The notes below the pieces were generated by a model, which saw nothing but the letters and a program-made list of their open reading frames with translations, was not told the DNA's origin and did not search any database. From Streptomyces liliifuscus (GTDB lineage Bacteria > Actinomycetota > Actinomycetes > Streptomycetales > Streptomycetaceae): a stretch of 64,000 nt of DNA. Each line of letters begins with the position of its first letter. Positions within the stretch are counted from its first letter, which is position 1. The position numbers and the translations under genes are program-made. This document shows, piece by piece, positions 7,806-17,572 of the stretch. The stretch is from NCBI RefSeq assembly GCF_016598615.1, contig NZ_CP066831.1, positions 6,324,001-6,388,000 on the forward strand. Reading direction: 5' to 3'.

Positions 7806-8659
7806 CCACGACCCCCGAGGGCGTCAGCCTGGGCATGCCCCAACTGCCCGCGCCCGACTACCCGGACGACGTTCGAGCCAGGCTGGAGGCGGACGCGCGC
7901 GAGATCATCGCCCGCTACCCGGACTCCCGGTCCGCCCTCCTGCCGTTGCTGCATCTCGTGCAGTCGGAGGAGGGCCATGTCACGCGCACCGGGCAGCGGT
8001 TCTGCGCGGAGATGCTCGACCTGACCACGGCCGAGGTCACCGCCGTCGCGACCTTCTACTCCATGTACCGGCGCAAGCCGAGCGGTGACTACCAGGTGGG
8101 CGTCTGCACCAACACCCTGTGCGCGGTCATGGGCGGCGACGCGATCTTCGAGTCCCTCCAGGACCACCTCGGCGTCGGCAACGGCGAGACCACCGACGAC
8201 GGCAAGGTCACCCTGGAGCACATCGAGTGCAACGCGGCCTGCGACTTCGCGCCGGTCGTGATGGTCAACTGGGAGTTCTTCGACAACCAGACCGTGGCGA
8301 GCGCGAAGCGTCTCGTCGACGACCTGCGCGCGGGAACACAGGTCGAGCCGACGCGCGGTGCCCCCCTGTGCACGTTCAAGGACACCGCCCGCATCCTGGC
8401 GGGCTTCCCCGACGAGCGCGAGGGCGCGGTCGAGGCGAGCGGCGGCGCGGGCCCCGCCTCGCTGATCGGTCTCCGGCTGGCCAAGGGGGAGACGGGCCCC
8501 GCGCGCGTGGTGCACCCGCGAGGGTCCGGCGCTCCCCAGGACGAGGCGCCGCACGGCACGTCGCCGGCCGAGCACCTCAGTTCGCACGACGCACCGCAGG
8601 ACACGTCGGCCTCCGACCCGTCCCACCCGGCCGGGCCCACTGCCGAGGAGGGGGAGTGA
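7802..8659 (+). CDS. nuoE: NADH-quinone oxidoreductase subunit E (cluster N1a)
   Basis: A 285-residue subunit with the thioredoxin-like [2Fe-2S] fold. Ligands are the Cys in GVCTNTLCAVMGG (C-x4-C) and ECNAACDFAPVVMVN (C-x3-C). The N-terminal helical part has LLHLVQSEEGHVT and VTAVATFYSMYRRKP. The usual length is about 165-180 residues; here a tail of about 80 residues (Gly, Ala, Pro, His, Ser rich, after ILAGFPDEREG) is added and looks disordered. It works in the NADH module with NuoF. GTG at 7802 overlaps the nuoD stop. Confidence 0.96.
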   Translation: MTTTPEGVSLGMPQLPAPDYPDDVRARLEADAREIIARYPDSRSALLPLLHLVQSEEGHVTRTGQRFCAEMLDLTTAEVTAVATFYSMYRRKPSGDYQVGVCTNTLCAVMGGDAIFESLQDHLGVGNGETTDDGKVTLEHIECNAACDFAPVVMVNWEFFDNQTVASAKRLVDDLRAGTQVEPTRGAPLCTFKDTARILAGFPDEREGAVEASGGAGPASLIGLRLAKGETGPARVVHPRGSGAPQDEAPHGTSPAEHLSSHDAPQDTSASDPSHPAGPTAEEGE

Positions 8660-10041
8660 TGACCTTGTCCACTCAATACGGGGGCACCTCTCAGCCGGAG
8701 ACCGGCGGAGAGACCAGCCCCGAGAAGCTGCTCTCACCGGTGCTGTCCGCCTTCTGGGACGAGGACAAGTCCTGGTCGCTGGACGTGTACCGGAGGCACG
8801 ACGGGTACGAGGGCCTGCGCAAGGCGCTCGCGATGTCACCGGACGACCTCATCGCGTATGTGAAGGACTCCGGTCTGCGCGGCCGTGGCGGCGCGGGATT
8901 CCCCACCGGAATGAAGTGGCAGTTCATTCCCCAGGGTGATGGAAAGCCTCACTATCTAGTTGTCAACGCCGACGAATCGGAACCGGGCACCTGCAAGGAC
9001 ATCCCGCTTCTCTTCGCGAACCCGCACAGCCTCATTGAGGGCATTGTCATCGCCTGTTATGCGATCCGGTCGTCGCATGCCTTCATTTATCTGCGTGGTG
9101 AAGTCGTCCCCGTGCTCAGGCGGTTGCACGAGGCCGTACGCGAGGCCTATGCGGCGGGTTACCTGGGCGAGAACGTGCTGGGCAGTGGGCTCGATCTCCA
9201 GCTCACCGTGCACGCGGGCGCGGGCGCGTACATCTGCGGTGAGGAGACCGCGCTGCTCGACTCGCTCGAAGGCCGCCGTGGACAGCCGCGACTTCGTCCC
9301 CCTTTCCCCGCCGTCGCGGGCCTCTATGCCTGTCCGACTGTTGTGAACAACGTCGAGTCCATCGCGTCGGTTCCCGCGATTCTCCACAAGGGCAAGGAAT
9401 GGTTCCGGTCGATGGGAAGCGAGAAGTCCCCGGGCTTCACGCTCTACTCCCTGAGCGGCCATGTCACCAATCCCGGCCAGTACGAGGCCCCGCTCGGCAT
9501 CACACTCCGTCAGCTCCTCGACATGAGCGGCGGCATCCGGCAGGGACACCGCCTCAAGTTCTGGACGCCGGGCGGCTCCTCGACCCCGATGTTCACCGAC
9601 GAGCACCTCGACGTCCCTCTCGACTACGAAGGAGTGGGCGCCGCGGGTTCCATGCTCGGCACAAAAGCACTCCAGTGCTTCGACGAGACGACCTGTGTCG
9701 TCCGGGCCGTCACCCGGTGGACCGAGTTCTACGCCCACGAGTCCTGCGGCAAGTGCACCCCCTGCCGCGAAGGGACGTACTGGCTCGTGCAGTTGCTGCG
9801 CGACATCGAGGCCGGCAAGGGCGTCATGTCCGACCTCGACAAGCTGAACGACATCGCCGACAACATCAACGGCAAGTCCTTCTGCGCCCTCGGCGACGGC
9901 GCCGCCTCGCCGATCTTCTCCTCGCTCAAGTACTTCCGCGCGGAGTACGAGGAGCACATCAACGGCCGGGGCTGCCCCTTCGACCCCGCCAAGTCGACGG
10001 CCTGGGCCGACAAGGAAAAGCACACGGAGGTGAACGCATGA
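8659..10041 (+). CDS. nuoF: NADH-quinone oxidoreductase subunit F (NADH/FMN)
   Basis: A 460-residue subunit where NADH is oxidised. LRGRGGAGFPTGMKWQF is the NADH-binding glycine loop, VNADESEPGTCKD and GAGAYICGEETALLDSLEGRRGQPRLRPPFPA are the FMN site, and ESCGKCTPCREGTYW with a later Cys in SFCALGDGA ligate cluster N3. The ATG at 8659 overlaps the nuoE TGA; a GTG at 8656 is directly before it. Bases about 8905-9150 use many A/T-ending codons (ATT, GGT, TAT, CTA, GTT), unlike the rest of the operon. Confidence 0.97.
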   Translation: MTLSTQYGGTSQPETGGETSPEKLLSPVLSAFWDEDKSWSLDVYRRHDGYEGLRKALAMSPDDLIAYVKDSGLRGRGGAGFPTGMKWQFIPQGDGKPHYLVVNADESEPGTCKDIPLLFANPHSLIEGIVIACYAIRSSHAFIYLRGEVVPVLRRLHEAVREAYAAGYLGENVLGSGLDLQLTVHAGAGAYICGEETALLDSLEGRRGQPRLRPPFPAVAGLYACPTVVNNVESIASVPAILHKGKEWFRSMGSEKSPGFTLYSLSGHVTNPGQYEAPLGITLRQLLDMSGGIRQGHRLKFWTPGGSSTPMFTDEHLDVPLDYEGVGAAGSMLGTKALQCFDETTCVVRAVTRWTEFYAHESCGKCTPCREGTYWLVQLLRDIEAGKGVMSDLDKLNDIADNINGKSFCALGDGAASPIFSSLKYFRAEYEEHINGRGCPFDPAKSTAWADKEKHTEVNA

Positions 10042-12542
10042 CGGTAACCACGAGCGCTCCCTCCGGAGGCGGGGAGGCTGCGGTTCCGCCGGAGGATCTC
10101 GTCGCGCTGACCATCGACGGCGTCGAGATCAGCGTGCCCAAGGGCACCCTGGTCATCCGCGCGGCCGAACAGCTCGGCATCGAGATCCCCCGCTTCTGCG
10201 ACCATCCGCTCCTCGACCCGGCCGGTGCCTGCCGTCAGTGCATCGTCGAGGTCGAGGGCCAGCGCAAGCCCATGGCGTCCTGCACGATCACCTGCACCGA
10301 CGGGATGGTCGTCAAGACCCATCTCACCTCTCCTGTCGCCGAGAAGGCCCAGAAGGGTGTGATGGAGCTCCTGCTCATCAACCACCCGCTGGACTGCCCG
10401 GTCTGCGACAAGGGCGGCGAGTGCCCCCTGCAGAACCAGGCCATGTCGCACGGCCACTCCGAGTCCCGCTTCGAGGGCAAGAAGCGCACGTACGAGAAGC
10501 CCGTCCCGATCTCCACCCAGGTGCTGCTCGACCGCGAACGCTGCGTGCTGTGCGCCCGCTGCACCCGGTTCTCCAACCAGATCGCGGGCGACCCGATGAT
10601 CGAGCTGATCGAGCGGGGCGCGCTCCAGCAGGTCGGCACCGGCGAGGGCGACCCCTTCGAGTCGTACTTCTCCGGGAACACCATCCAGATCTGCCCGGTC
10701 GGCGCGCTGACCTCGGCGGCGTATCGCTTCCGCTCCCGGCCGTTCGACCTCGTCTCGTCGCACTCGGTGTGCGAGCACTGCTCCGGCGGCTGCGCGACCC
10801 GCACCGACCACCGGCGCGGCAAGGTCATGCGGCGCCTCGCCTCCCCGGACCCCCAGGTCAACGAGGAGTGGCTCTGCGACAAGGGGCGGTTCGGCTTCCG
10901 GTACGCCCAGCAGCGGGACCGGCTCCAGACCCCCCTGGTGCGCGGCGAGTCCGGTGAGCTGGAGCCCGCTTCCTGGCCGGAGGCCCTGGAGGCCGCCGCC
11001 CAGGGGCTCCTTGCCGCCCGCTCCCGGGCCGCCGTTCTCACCGGCGGCCGGCTGACCGTCGAGGACGCCTACGCCTACAGCAAGTTCGCGCGCGTGGCCC
11101 TCGACACCAACGACATCGACTTCCGCGCGCGCGTGCACAGCGGCGAGGAGGCCGACTTCCTGGCCTCCCGGGTCGCCGGACGCGGACGTGACCTCGACGG
11201 TACGGGCGTCACGTACACCGCACTGGAGAAGGCACCCGCCGTCCTGCTCGCCGGATTCGAGTCCGAGGAGGAGGCGCCCGGTGTCTTCCTGAGGCTGCGC
11301 AAGGCCTGGCGGGGACACGGGCAGAAGACCTTCTCGCTGGCCACACACGCGACCCGCGGCCTGGAGAAGGCGGGCGGCACACTGCTGCCGGCCGCCCCCG
11401 GCACCGAGACCGAGTGGCTGGACGCGCTCGCCTCCGGGTCCGGCCTGGAGGTCGACGGAGCGAAGGCCGCCGAGGCACTGCGCACCGAGGGCGCCGTGAT
11501 CGTCGTCGGCGAGCGGCTGGCCGCCGTGGCGGGCGGGCTCACCGCCGCCGTACGGGCCTCCACCGCGACCGGCGCCCAGCTGGTGTGGATCCCGCGCCGG
11601 GCCGGGGAGCGCGGCGCGATCGAGGCGGGGGCACTGCCCTCGCTGCTGCCCGGCGGACGCCCGGCCACCGACCCGCGCGCGCGGGACGAGGTCACCCTCG
11701 CCTGGGGCATCGCGGCACTGCCGCACCGCCACGGCCGTGACACCGGACAGATCGTCGAGGCCGCCGCCACCGGTGAGCTCTCCGCGCTCGTCGTCGCGGG
11801 TGTGGAGGTCGCCGACCTTCCCGATCCGGCACGCGCGCGTGAAGCACTTTCCGCGGTGGGCTTCCTGGTGTCGCTGGAACTGCGCCCCAGTGAGGTCACC
11901 GAGCAGGCGGACGTCGTCTTCCCCGTGGCCGCGGTCGCCGAGAAGGCGGGCACCTTCCTCAACTGGGAGGGCCGCGCACGCCTCTTCGAGTCCGCGCTCA
12001 AGCCCGAGCAGCTGACCCGCCGGGTGTCGCCCACCGACGGGCGCGTGCTGCAGATGCTGGCCGACGCCATGGACGTACACCTGGGACTGCCCGACCTGCG
12101 CACCGCGCGCGTGGAGCTGGACAGGCTCGGCACCTGGGACGGGGCGCGCGCCACCGAACCCCTGGAGACCGCGGCCGTTCTGCCGAGGCCCGCCGCCGGG
12201 GAGGCCGTGCTCGCCGGACACCGGCTGCTGCTCGACCAGGGCCGTCTGCAGGAGGGCGACACGGCGCTCGCCGGGACACGGCATGCCGCACACGCGCGCG
12301 TGTCGGCCGCCACGGCCGCCGAGGCGGGTGTCAAGAACGGCGACCTGCTCGCCGTGACCGGCCCCTCCGGAGTGGTCGAACTCCCGCTGCAGATCACCGA
12401 GATGCCCGACCGTGTGGTCTGGCTCCCGCTGAACTCCGCCGGGGGAGGCGTCGCCTCGGACACGGGCGCGCTGCCCGGCGCACTCGTCCGCATCGGCCCG
12501 GCGACGCTCGCCGCCGAGACCCCCAAGGAGGTGGAGGCATGA
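10038..12542 (+). CDS. nuoG: NADH-quinone oxidoreductase subunit G
   Basis: An 834-residue subunit that carries several Fe-S clusters. IPRFCDHPLLDPAGACRQCIVEVEGQ is the [2Fe-2S] N1b ferredoxin domain; LDCPVCDKGGECPLQNQ, then RCVLCARCTRFSNQIAGD and IQICPVGALTSAAYRFR bind [4Fe-4S] clusters; CEHCSGGCATRTDHRRGKVMRR with WLCDKGRFGF forms the extra molybdopterin-oxidoreductase-like cluster (N7 type). The long C-terminal half is the degenerate molybdopterin fold and is Ala/Glu rich. ATG overlaps the nuoF TGA and the TGA overlaps the nuoH ATG. Confidence 0.96.
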   Translation: MTVTTSAPSGGGEAAVPPEDLVALTIDGVEISVPKGTLVIRAAEQLGIEIPRFCDHPLLDPAGACRQCIVEVEGQRKPMASCTITCTDGMVVKTHLTSPVAEKAQKGVMELLLINHPLDCPVCDKGGECPLQNQAMSHGHSESRFEGKKRTYEKPVPISTQVLLDRERCVLCARCTRFSNQIAGDPMIELIERGALQQVGTGEGDPFESYFSGNTIQICPVGALTSAAYRFRSRPFDLVSSHSVCEHCSGGCATRTDHRRGKVMRRLASPDPQVNEEWLCDKGRFGFRYAQQRDRLQTPLVRGESGELEPASWPEALEAAAQGLLAARSRAAVLTGGRLTVEDAYAYSKFARVALDTNDIDFRARVHSGEEADFLASRVAGRGRDLDGTGVTYTALEKAPAVLLAGFESEEEAPGVFLRLRKAWRGHGQKTFSLATHATRGLEKAGGTLLPAAPGTETEWLDALASGSGLEVDGAKAAEALRTEGAVIVVGERLAAVAGGLTAAVRASTATGAQLVWIPRRAGERGAIEAGALPSLLPGGRPATDPRARDEVTLAWGIAALPHRHGRDTGQIVEAAATGELSALVVAGVEVADLPDPARAREALSAVGFLVSLELRPSEVTEQADVVFPVAAVAEKAGTFLNWEGRARLFESALKPEQLTRRVSPTDGRVLQMLADAMDVHLGLPDLRTARVELDRLGTWDGARATEPLETAAVLPRPAAGEAVLAGHRLLLDQGRLQEGDTALAGTRHAAHARVSAATAAEAGVKNGDLLAVTGPSGVVELPLQITEMPDRVVWLPLNSAGGGVASDTGALPGALVRIGPATLAAETPKEVEA

Positions 12543-13927
12543 CCGGAAACCTCGCCGCGCCCGTGTACCTGGCCGCGGAGGACCTCTCCATGTTCGGCCG
12601 CGACCCCTGGTGGCTCGTCGTCATCAAGGCGGTCTTCTGCTTCGCCTTCCTGATGATCACCGTGCTGTTCTCCATCGTGTGGGAGCGCAAGGTCGTCGCC
12701 TGGATGCAGCTGCGCATCGGCCCCAACCGGCACGGCCCCTGGGGCATGCTCCAGTCGCTCGCCGACGGCATCAAACTGATGCTCAAGGAAGACCTGATCG
12801 TCAAGCGCGCCGACAAGGTCGTCTACATCCTCGCGCCGATCGTGGCCGCGATCCCGGCCTTCATGGCGATCGCGGTGATCCCCTTCGGACCGGCCGGCAA
12901 CGAGATCTCGATCCTCGGCCACCGCACCACGATGCAGCTCACCGACCTGCCGATCGCGATGCTCTACATCCTCGCGGTCGCCTCGGTCGGCATCTACGGC
13001 ATCGTGCTCGCGGGCTGGTCCTCCGGGTCGACGTATCCGCTCCTCGGCGGTCTGCGCTCCTGCGCGCAGATGATCTCGTACGAGATCGCCATGGGCGCCG
13101 CGTTCGCGTCGGTGTTCCTGTACTCCGGCTCGATGTCGACCTCGGAGATCGTCGCCCAGCAGCAGGACCGCTGGTACATCATCCTGCTGCCGGTGTCGTT
13201 CCTGATCTACATCGTGACGATGGTCGGCGAGACCAACCGCGCCCCCTTCGACATGCCGGAGTCCGAGGGCGACCTGGTCGGCGGCTTCAACACCGAGTAC
13301 TCGTCCATCAAGTTCGCGCTGTTCATGCTCGCCGAGTACGTGAACATGGTGACCGTCTCGGCGGTCTCCGTGACGCTCTTCCTGGGCGGCTGGCGGGCCC
13401 CCTGGCCGGTCAGCACCTTCTGGGAGGGCGCGAACCACGGCTGGTGGCCGATGCTCTGGTTCGTCATCAAGGTGCAACTGCTGTTGTTCTTCTTCATCTG
13501 GCTGCGCGGCACGCTGCCCCGCGTCCGCTACGACCAGCTGATGAAGCTCGGCTGGAAGGTCCTCATCCCGGTCTCCGTGGTCTGGCTGATGTGCGTCGCG
13601 ACCGTACGGACCCTGCGCAACGAGAACTACGACTTCGCCGACATCGCCCTGTACGTGGCGGGCGCGGTCCTTGTCCTGCTGTTGCTCTCCTTCATCGCCG
13701 ACATGTACCGCGACCGGAAGGACGCCCAGGAGACGCCGGACGAACCCGTCGCCTTCGACCCGATGGCGGGCGGATTCCCCGTACCGCCGCTGCCCGGACA
13801 GGAGCTGCCGCCGGTGCCCCGGCGACGCCCGCGCCGGGAGCGGGAGTTGATTGTCAGTGGTGGCGTGAATACTGACAGTGACGGAATCGATGGACCTCGT
13901 GACGGAAAGGAGGCGTCCGATGGCTGA
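12539..13927 (+). CDS. nuoH: NADH-quinone oxidoreductase subunit H
   Basis: A 462-residue membrane subunit with about eight helices at the quinone-entry site. WERKVVAWMQLRIGPNRHGPWGMLQSLADGIKL is the first signature, and GETNRAPFDMPESEGDLVGGFNTEYSSIKFALFMLAEY the second, with its acidic proton-channel residues. After the last helix (about residue 390) there is a Pro/Arg-rich cytoplasmic tail of about 75 residues that ends in a Asp/Ser-rich stretch; E. coli NuoH lacks it. The 3' end overlaps nuoI by eight bases and contains nuoI's SD (AAAGGAGG). Confidence 0.96.
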   Translation: MTGNLAAPVYLAAEDLSMFGRDPWWLVVIKAVFCFAFLMITVLFSIVWERKVVAWMQLRIGPNRHGPWGMLQSLADGIKLMLKEDLIVKRADKVVYILAPIVAAIPAFMAIAVIPFGPAGNEISILGHRTTMQLTDLPIAMLYILAVASVGIYGIVLAGWSSGSTYPLLGGLRSCAQMISYEIAMGAAFASVFLYSGSMSTSEIVAQQQDRWYIILLPVSFLIYIVTMVGETNRAPFDMPESEGDLVGGFNTEYSSIKFALFMLAEYVNMVTVSAVSVTLFLGGWRAPWPVSTFWEGANHGWWPMLWFVIKVQLLLFFFIWLRGTLPRVRYDQLMKLGWKVLIPVSVVWLMCVATVRTLRNENYDFADIALYVAGAVLVLLLLSFIADMYRDRKDAQETPDEPVAFDPMAGGFPVPPLPGQELPPVPRRRPRRERELIVSGGVNTDSDGIDGPRDGKEASDG

Positions 13928-14522
13928 TGAGCAGAAGGAGACCAAACCCGGTTTCCAGAACCCCGTCGCAGGCTTCGGCGTGACCTTCAAGGCCATGTTC
14001 AAGAAGCGGCTGACCGAGCAGTATCCGGAGCAGCAGAAGACCACCGCCCCGCGGTTCCACGGCCGGCACCAGCTCAACCGCCATCCGGACGGTCTGGAGA
14101 AGTGCGTCGGCTGCGAGCTGTGCGCCTGGGCGTGTCCCGCGGACGCCATCTATGTGGAGGGCGCGGACAACACCGAGGAGGAGCGCTACTCCCCGGGCGA
14201 GCGGTACGGCCGCGTCTACCAGATCAACTACGCCCGCTGCATCCTGTGCGGCCTGTGCATCGAGGCGTGCCCCACGCGCGCGCTGACGATGACCAACGAG
14301 TTCGAGCTGGCCGACTCCAGCCGCGCCAACCTCATCTACACCAAGGAGCAGCTGCTCGCCGGTCTCGAGGAGGGCATGGTCGAGTCACCGCACTCGATCT
14401 TCCCGGGCATGGACGAGGGCGACTACTACCGGGGCCTGGTCACGGAGGCCGCGCCCGGCACGGTTCCCCAGGTGGCGGTCTCCAAGGGAGAGAAGCCCGA
14501 GGAAGAGGGGGCGGACGCATGA
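13920..14522 (+). CDS. nuoI: NADH-quinone oxidoreductase subunit I (clusters N6a/N6b)
   Basis: A 200-residue ferredoxin-like subunit with two [4Fe-4S] motifs: EKCVGCELCAWACPADAIYVEG and ARCILCGLCIEACPTRALTMTN. The chain passes electrons to NuoB cluster N2. GRHQLNRHPDGLEKC precedes the first motif, as in the family. The start is the ATG at 13920, preceded by the strong SD AAAGGAGG; an ATG 42 bases upstream in frame is less likely. The tail is acidic. Confidence 0.96.
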   Translation: MADEQKETKPGFQNPVAGFGVTFKAMFKKRLTEQYPEQQKTTAPRFHGRHQLNRHPDGLEKCVGCELCAWACPADAIYVEGADNTEEERYSPGERYGRVYQINYARCILCGLCIEACPTRALTMTNEFELADSSRANLIYTKEQLLAGLEEGMVESPHSIFPGMDEGDYYRGLVTEAAPGTVPQVAVSKGEKPEEEGADA

Positions 14523-15361
14523 GCGCGCAACTCGCCGCCCACGCCAACTCCCTCGCGGCCTACTCGACGTCCACGGGCGAGGCCTTCCAGTTCTGGATCC
14601 TCGGCACCGTCGCCGTGATCGGCGCCCTGTGCACCGTCTTCATGAAGAAGGCCGTGCACAGCGCGCTCTGCCTCGCCGGGACCATGATCGTCCTGGCGGT
14701 GTTCTACCTCGCCAACGGCGCGTACTTCCTGGGCATCGTCCAGGTCGTCGTCTACACCGGCGCGATCATGATGCTGTTCCTCTTCGTGGTCATGCTCGTC
14801 GGTGTCACCGCGGCCGACTCCCTGAAGGAGACCATCAAGGGGCAGCGCTGGCTGGCCCTCCTGTGCGGCCTCGGCTTCGGCATCCTGCTCTGCGCGGGCA
14901 TCGGGAACGCCTCGCTGTCGGAGTTCAACGGTCTGACCCAGGCCAACTCCGGTGGCAACGTGGAGGGTCTGGCGGCCCTCATCTTCACGAAGTACGTGTT
15001 CGCCTTCGAGATCACCGGCGCCCTGCTCATCACGGCCGCCGTCGGCGCCATGGTGCTCACCCACCGCGAGCGCACCGAGCGTGCCAAGACCCAGCGCGAG
15101 CTGGCCGGGGAGCGCGTGCGGGCGAACAAGCAGCTCCCGCCGCTGCCGGCCCCCGGCGTCTACGCCCGGCACAACGCGGTGGACATCGCCGGCCTCCTGC
15201 CGGACGGCACCCCGTCCGAGCTCACCGTCATCAAGACACTGCGTGACCGCGGCCAGATCCGCGATGTGTCGGACGAGGCGATCAAGGACCTCAAGGCGCT
15301 GGAGCAGCGCTCCGAGGAGCGGCTCGGCCGCGAAGAGCGGGAAGAGGAGGCCGCGAAGTGA
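14519..15361 (+). CDS. nuoJ: NADH-quinone oxidoreductase subunit J
   Basis: A 280-residue membrane subunit with about five helices. [54 protein letters not shown] is the conserved core, with the pi-bulge helix [15 protein letters not shown]. After the last helix ([23 protein letters not shown]) there is a charged C-terminal extension of about 95 residues, longer than in E. coli (184 residues in total). ATG overlaps the nuoI stop and the TGA overlaps the nuoK start. Confidence 0.95.
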
Positions 15362-15657
15362 ACCCCGTCAACTACCTCTACCTCGCCGCCCTGTTGTTCA
15401 CGATCGGCGCCACCGGCGTCCTGATCAGGCGCAACGCGATCGTGGTGTTCATGTGCATCGAGCTGATGCTCAACGCCTGCAACCTCGCGTTCGTCGCCTT
15501 CTCCCGGATGCACGGCAATCTCGACGGCCAGATCATCGCCTTCTTCACGATGGTCGTCGCCGCCGCGGAGGTCGTGGTCGGGCTCGCGATCATCGTGTCG
15601 CTGTTCCGTTCCCGCCACTCGGCCTCGGTCGACGACGCCAGCCTGATGAAGCTGTAA
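15358..15657 (+). CDS. nuoK: NADH-quinone oxidoreductase subunit K
   Basis: A 99-residue, three-helix membrane subunit of the proton path. [22 protein letters not shown] holds the conserved membrane Glu on helix 2, and [20 protein letters not shown] the second conserved Glu on helix 3. Length matches the family (about 100). GTG start overlapping the nuoJ stop; a 14-base gap with AAGGGG leads to nuoL. Confidence 0.96.
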
Positions 15658-15671
15658 GGGGTCGCTGAATC

Positions 15672-17567
15672 GTGGAGAACCTGATTGCGCTGCTTGTGGC
15701 GGCGCCTCTGCTCGGAGCGGCCGTACTGCTGTGCGGCGGCCGGCGGCTGGACGCCGTCGGCCACTGGATCGGTACGGCCCTCTCGTCCGTCTCCTTCGTG
15801 ATCGGCGCGATCCTCTTCGCCGACATGCTGGGCAAGGACGCGGAACACCGGGCCATCGGCCAGCACCTGTTCAGCTGGATCCCCGTCGAGGGCTTCCAGG
15901 CGGACGTGGCCTTCCAGCTCGACCAGCTGTCGATGACGTTCGTGCTGCTGATCACGGGCGTCGGCTCGCTGATCCACGTGTACTCCATCGGGTACATGAA
16001 GCACGACGAGCGGCGCCGCCGCTTCTTCGGCTATCTGAACCTGTTCCTCGCGGCGATGCTGCTGCTCGTCCTCGCGGACAACTACCTGCTGCTGTACGTC
16101 GGCTGGGAGGGCGTCGGCCTCGCCTCGTACCTCCTGATCGGTTTCTGGCAGCACAAGCCCAGCGCCGCCACCGCCGCGAAGAAGGCCTTCCTGGTCAACC
16201 GCGTCGGCGATATGGGCCTGTCGATCGCGATCATGCTGATGTTCACCACCTTCGGGACCTTCGCCTTCGGGCCGGTCCTGGAGGCCACGGGTGAGACCGG
16301 CGAGGGCAAGCTGACAGCCATCGCTCTGATGCTGCTGCTCGCCGCCTGCGGCAAGTCCGCCCAGGTACCGCTGCAGTCCTGGCTCGGGGACGCGATGGAG
16401 GGCCCGACCCCGGTCTCGGCCCTCATCCACGCCGCGACCATGGTGACCGCGGGCGTGTACCTGATCGTCCGCTCCGCCGACATCTTCAACGCCGCGCCGG
16501 ACGCCCAGCTCGTGACCACCGTGGTCGGAGCGGTCACGCTCCTCTTCGGTGCGATCGTCGGTTGCGCCAAGGACGACATCAAGAAGGCGCTCGCCGGTTC
16601 GACCATGTCGCAGATCGGCTACATGATCCTCGCGGCGGGCCTCGGCCCCATCGGCTACGTCTTCGCGATCATGCACCTGGTGACGCACGGCTTCTTCAAG
16701 GCCGGGCTCTTCCTCGGCGCCGGTTCGGTCATGCACGGCATGAACGACGAGGTCGACATGAGGAAGTACGGCGGCCTCAGGAAGTACATGCCGGTCACCT
16801 TCGTGACGTTCGGCCTCGGCTATCTGGCCATCATCGGCTTCCCGGGCCTGTCCGGCTTCTTCTCCAAGGACAAGATCATCGAGGCGGCCTTCGCCAAGGG
16901 CGGTACCGAGGGCTGGATCCTCGGCAGCGTGGCCCTGCTCGGCGCGGCCATCACCGCGTACTACATGACGCGCGTGATGCTGATGACCTTCTTCGGAGAG
17001 AAGCGCTGGCAGCCGGACGAGAACGGCCACGAGCCGCACCCGCACGAGTCCCCCAGATCCATGACGATCCCGATGATCGTGCTGGCTTTCGGATCGGTCT
17101 TCGCGGGCGCGTTCTTCGGCATCGGCGACCGCTTCATGCACTGGCTGGAGCCCGTCACCGAGCACGCGCACGGCCACCCGCCGATCAGCGCGACGACGGT
17201 CACGCTCTCCACCATGGTCGTGCTCGTCATCGGCGCGGGTCTCGCCTACGTCCAGTACGGGCGCCGTCCCGTCCCGGTGGTCGCCCCGCGCGGCTCCCTG
17301 CTCACCCGGGCCGCCCGGCGCGACCTCCTCCAGGACGACTTCAACCACGTCGTCCTCGTACGCGGCGGAGAGCACCTCACGCGCTCCCTGGTGTACGTCG
17401 ACCACACCCTGGTCGACGGGGTCGTCAACGGCACGGCGGCCTCGATGGGCGGCCTCTCCGGACGGCTCCGCAAGCTGCAGAACGGCTATGCACGGTCGTA
17501 CGCGGTCTCCATGTTCGGCGGTGCTGCGATCCTCATCGCCGCGACCCTGCTGATGAGGGCGGTCTGA
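15672..17567 (+). CDS. nuoL: NADH-quinone oxidoreductase subunit L
   Basis: A 631-residue antiporter-like proton-pumping subunit with many helices and the C-terminal lateral helix expected for NuoL. LLLYVGWEGVGLASYLLIGFW holds the key Glu on TM5; KSAQVPLQSWLGDAMEGPTPVSALIHAATMVTAGVYL is the discontinuous-helix region with its Lys; IMHLVTHGFFKAGLFLGAGSVMHGMNDEVDMRKYGGL is family-specific. A His/Pro-rich loop (GHEPHPHESPRS) precedes the late helices. GTG start after AAGGGG; nuoM follows after 5 bases. Confidence 0.97.
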   Translation: MENLIALLVAAPLLGAAVLLCGGRRLDAVGHWIGTALSSVSFVIGAILFADMLGKDAEHRAIGQHLFSWIPVEGFQADVAFQLDQLSMTFVLLITGVGSLIHVYSIGYMKHDERRRRFFGYLNLFLAAMLLLVLADNYLLLYVGWEGVGLASYLLIGFWQHKPSAATAAKKAFLVNRVGDMGLSIAIMLMFTTFGTFAFGPVLEATGETGEGKLTAIALMLLLAACGKSAQVPLQSWLGDAMEGPTPVSALIHAATMVTAGVYLIVRSADIFNAAPDAQLVTTVVGAVTLLFGAIVGCAKDDIKKALAGSTMSQIGYMILAAGLGPIGYVFAIMHLVTHGFFKAGLFLGAGSVMHGMNDEVDMRKYGGLRKYMPVTFVTFGLGYLAIIGFPGLSGFFSKDKIIEAAFAKGGTEGWILGSVALLGAAITAYYMTRVMLMTFFGEKRWQPDENGHEPHPHESPRSMTIPMIVLAFGSVFAGAFFGIGDRFMHWLEPVTEHAHGHPPISATTVTLSTMVVLVIGAGLAYVQYGRRPVPVVAPRGSLLTRAARRDLLQDDFNHVVLVRGGEHLTRSLVYVDHTLVDGVVNGTAASMGGLSGRLRKLQNGYARSYAVSMFGGAAILIAATLLMRAV

Positions 17568-17572
17568 TACCG

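Noticed and set aside
9729..14149. Very long antisense open frames (850-1000 codons) across nuoF-nuoI
   Set aside because: Composition is Arg/Ala/Gly/Val only, without domains, and the plus-strand frames match complex I subunits throughout.
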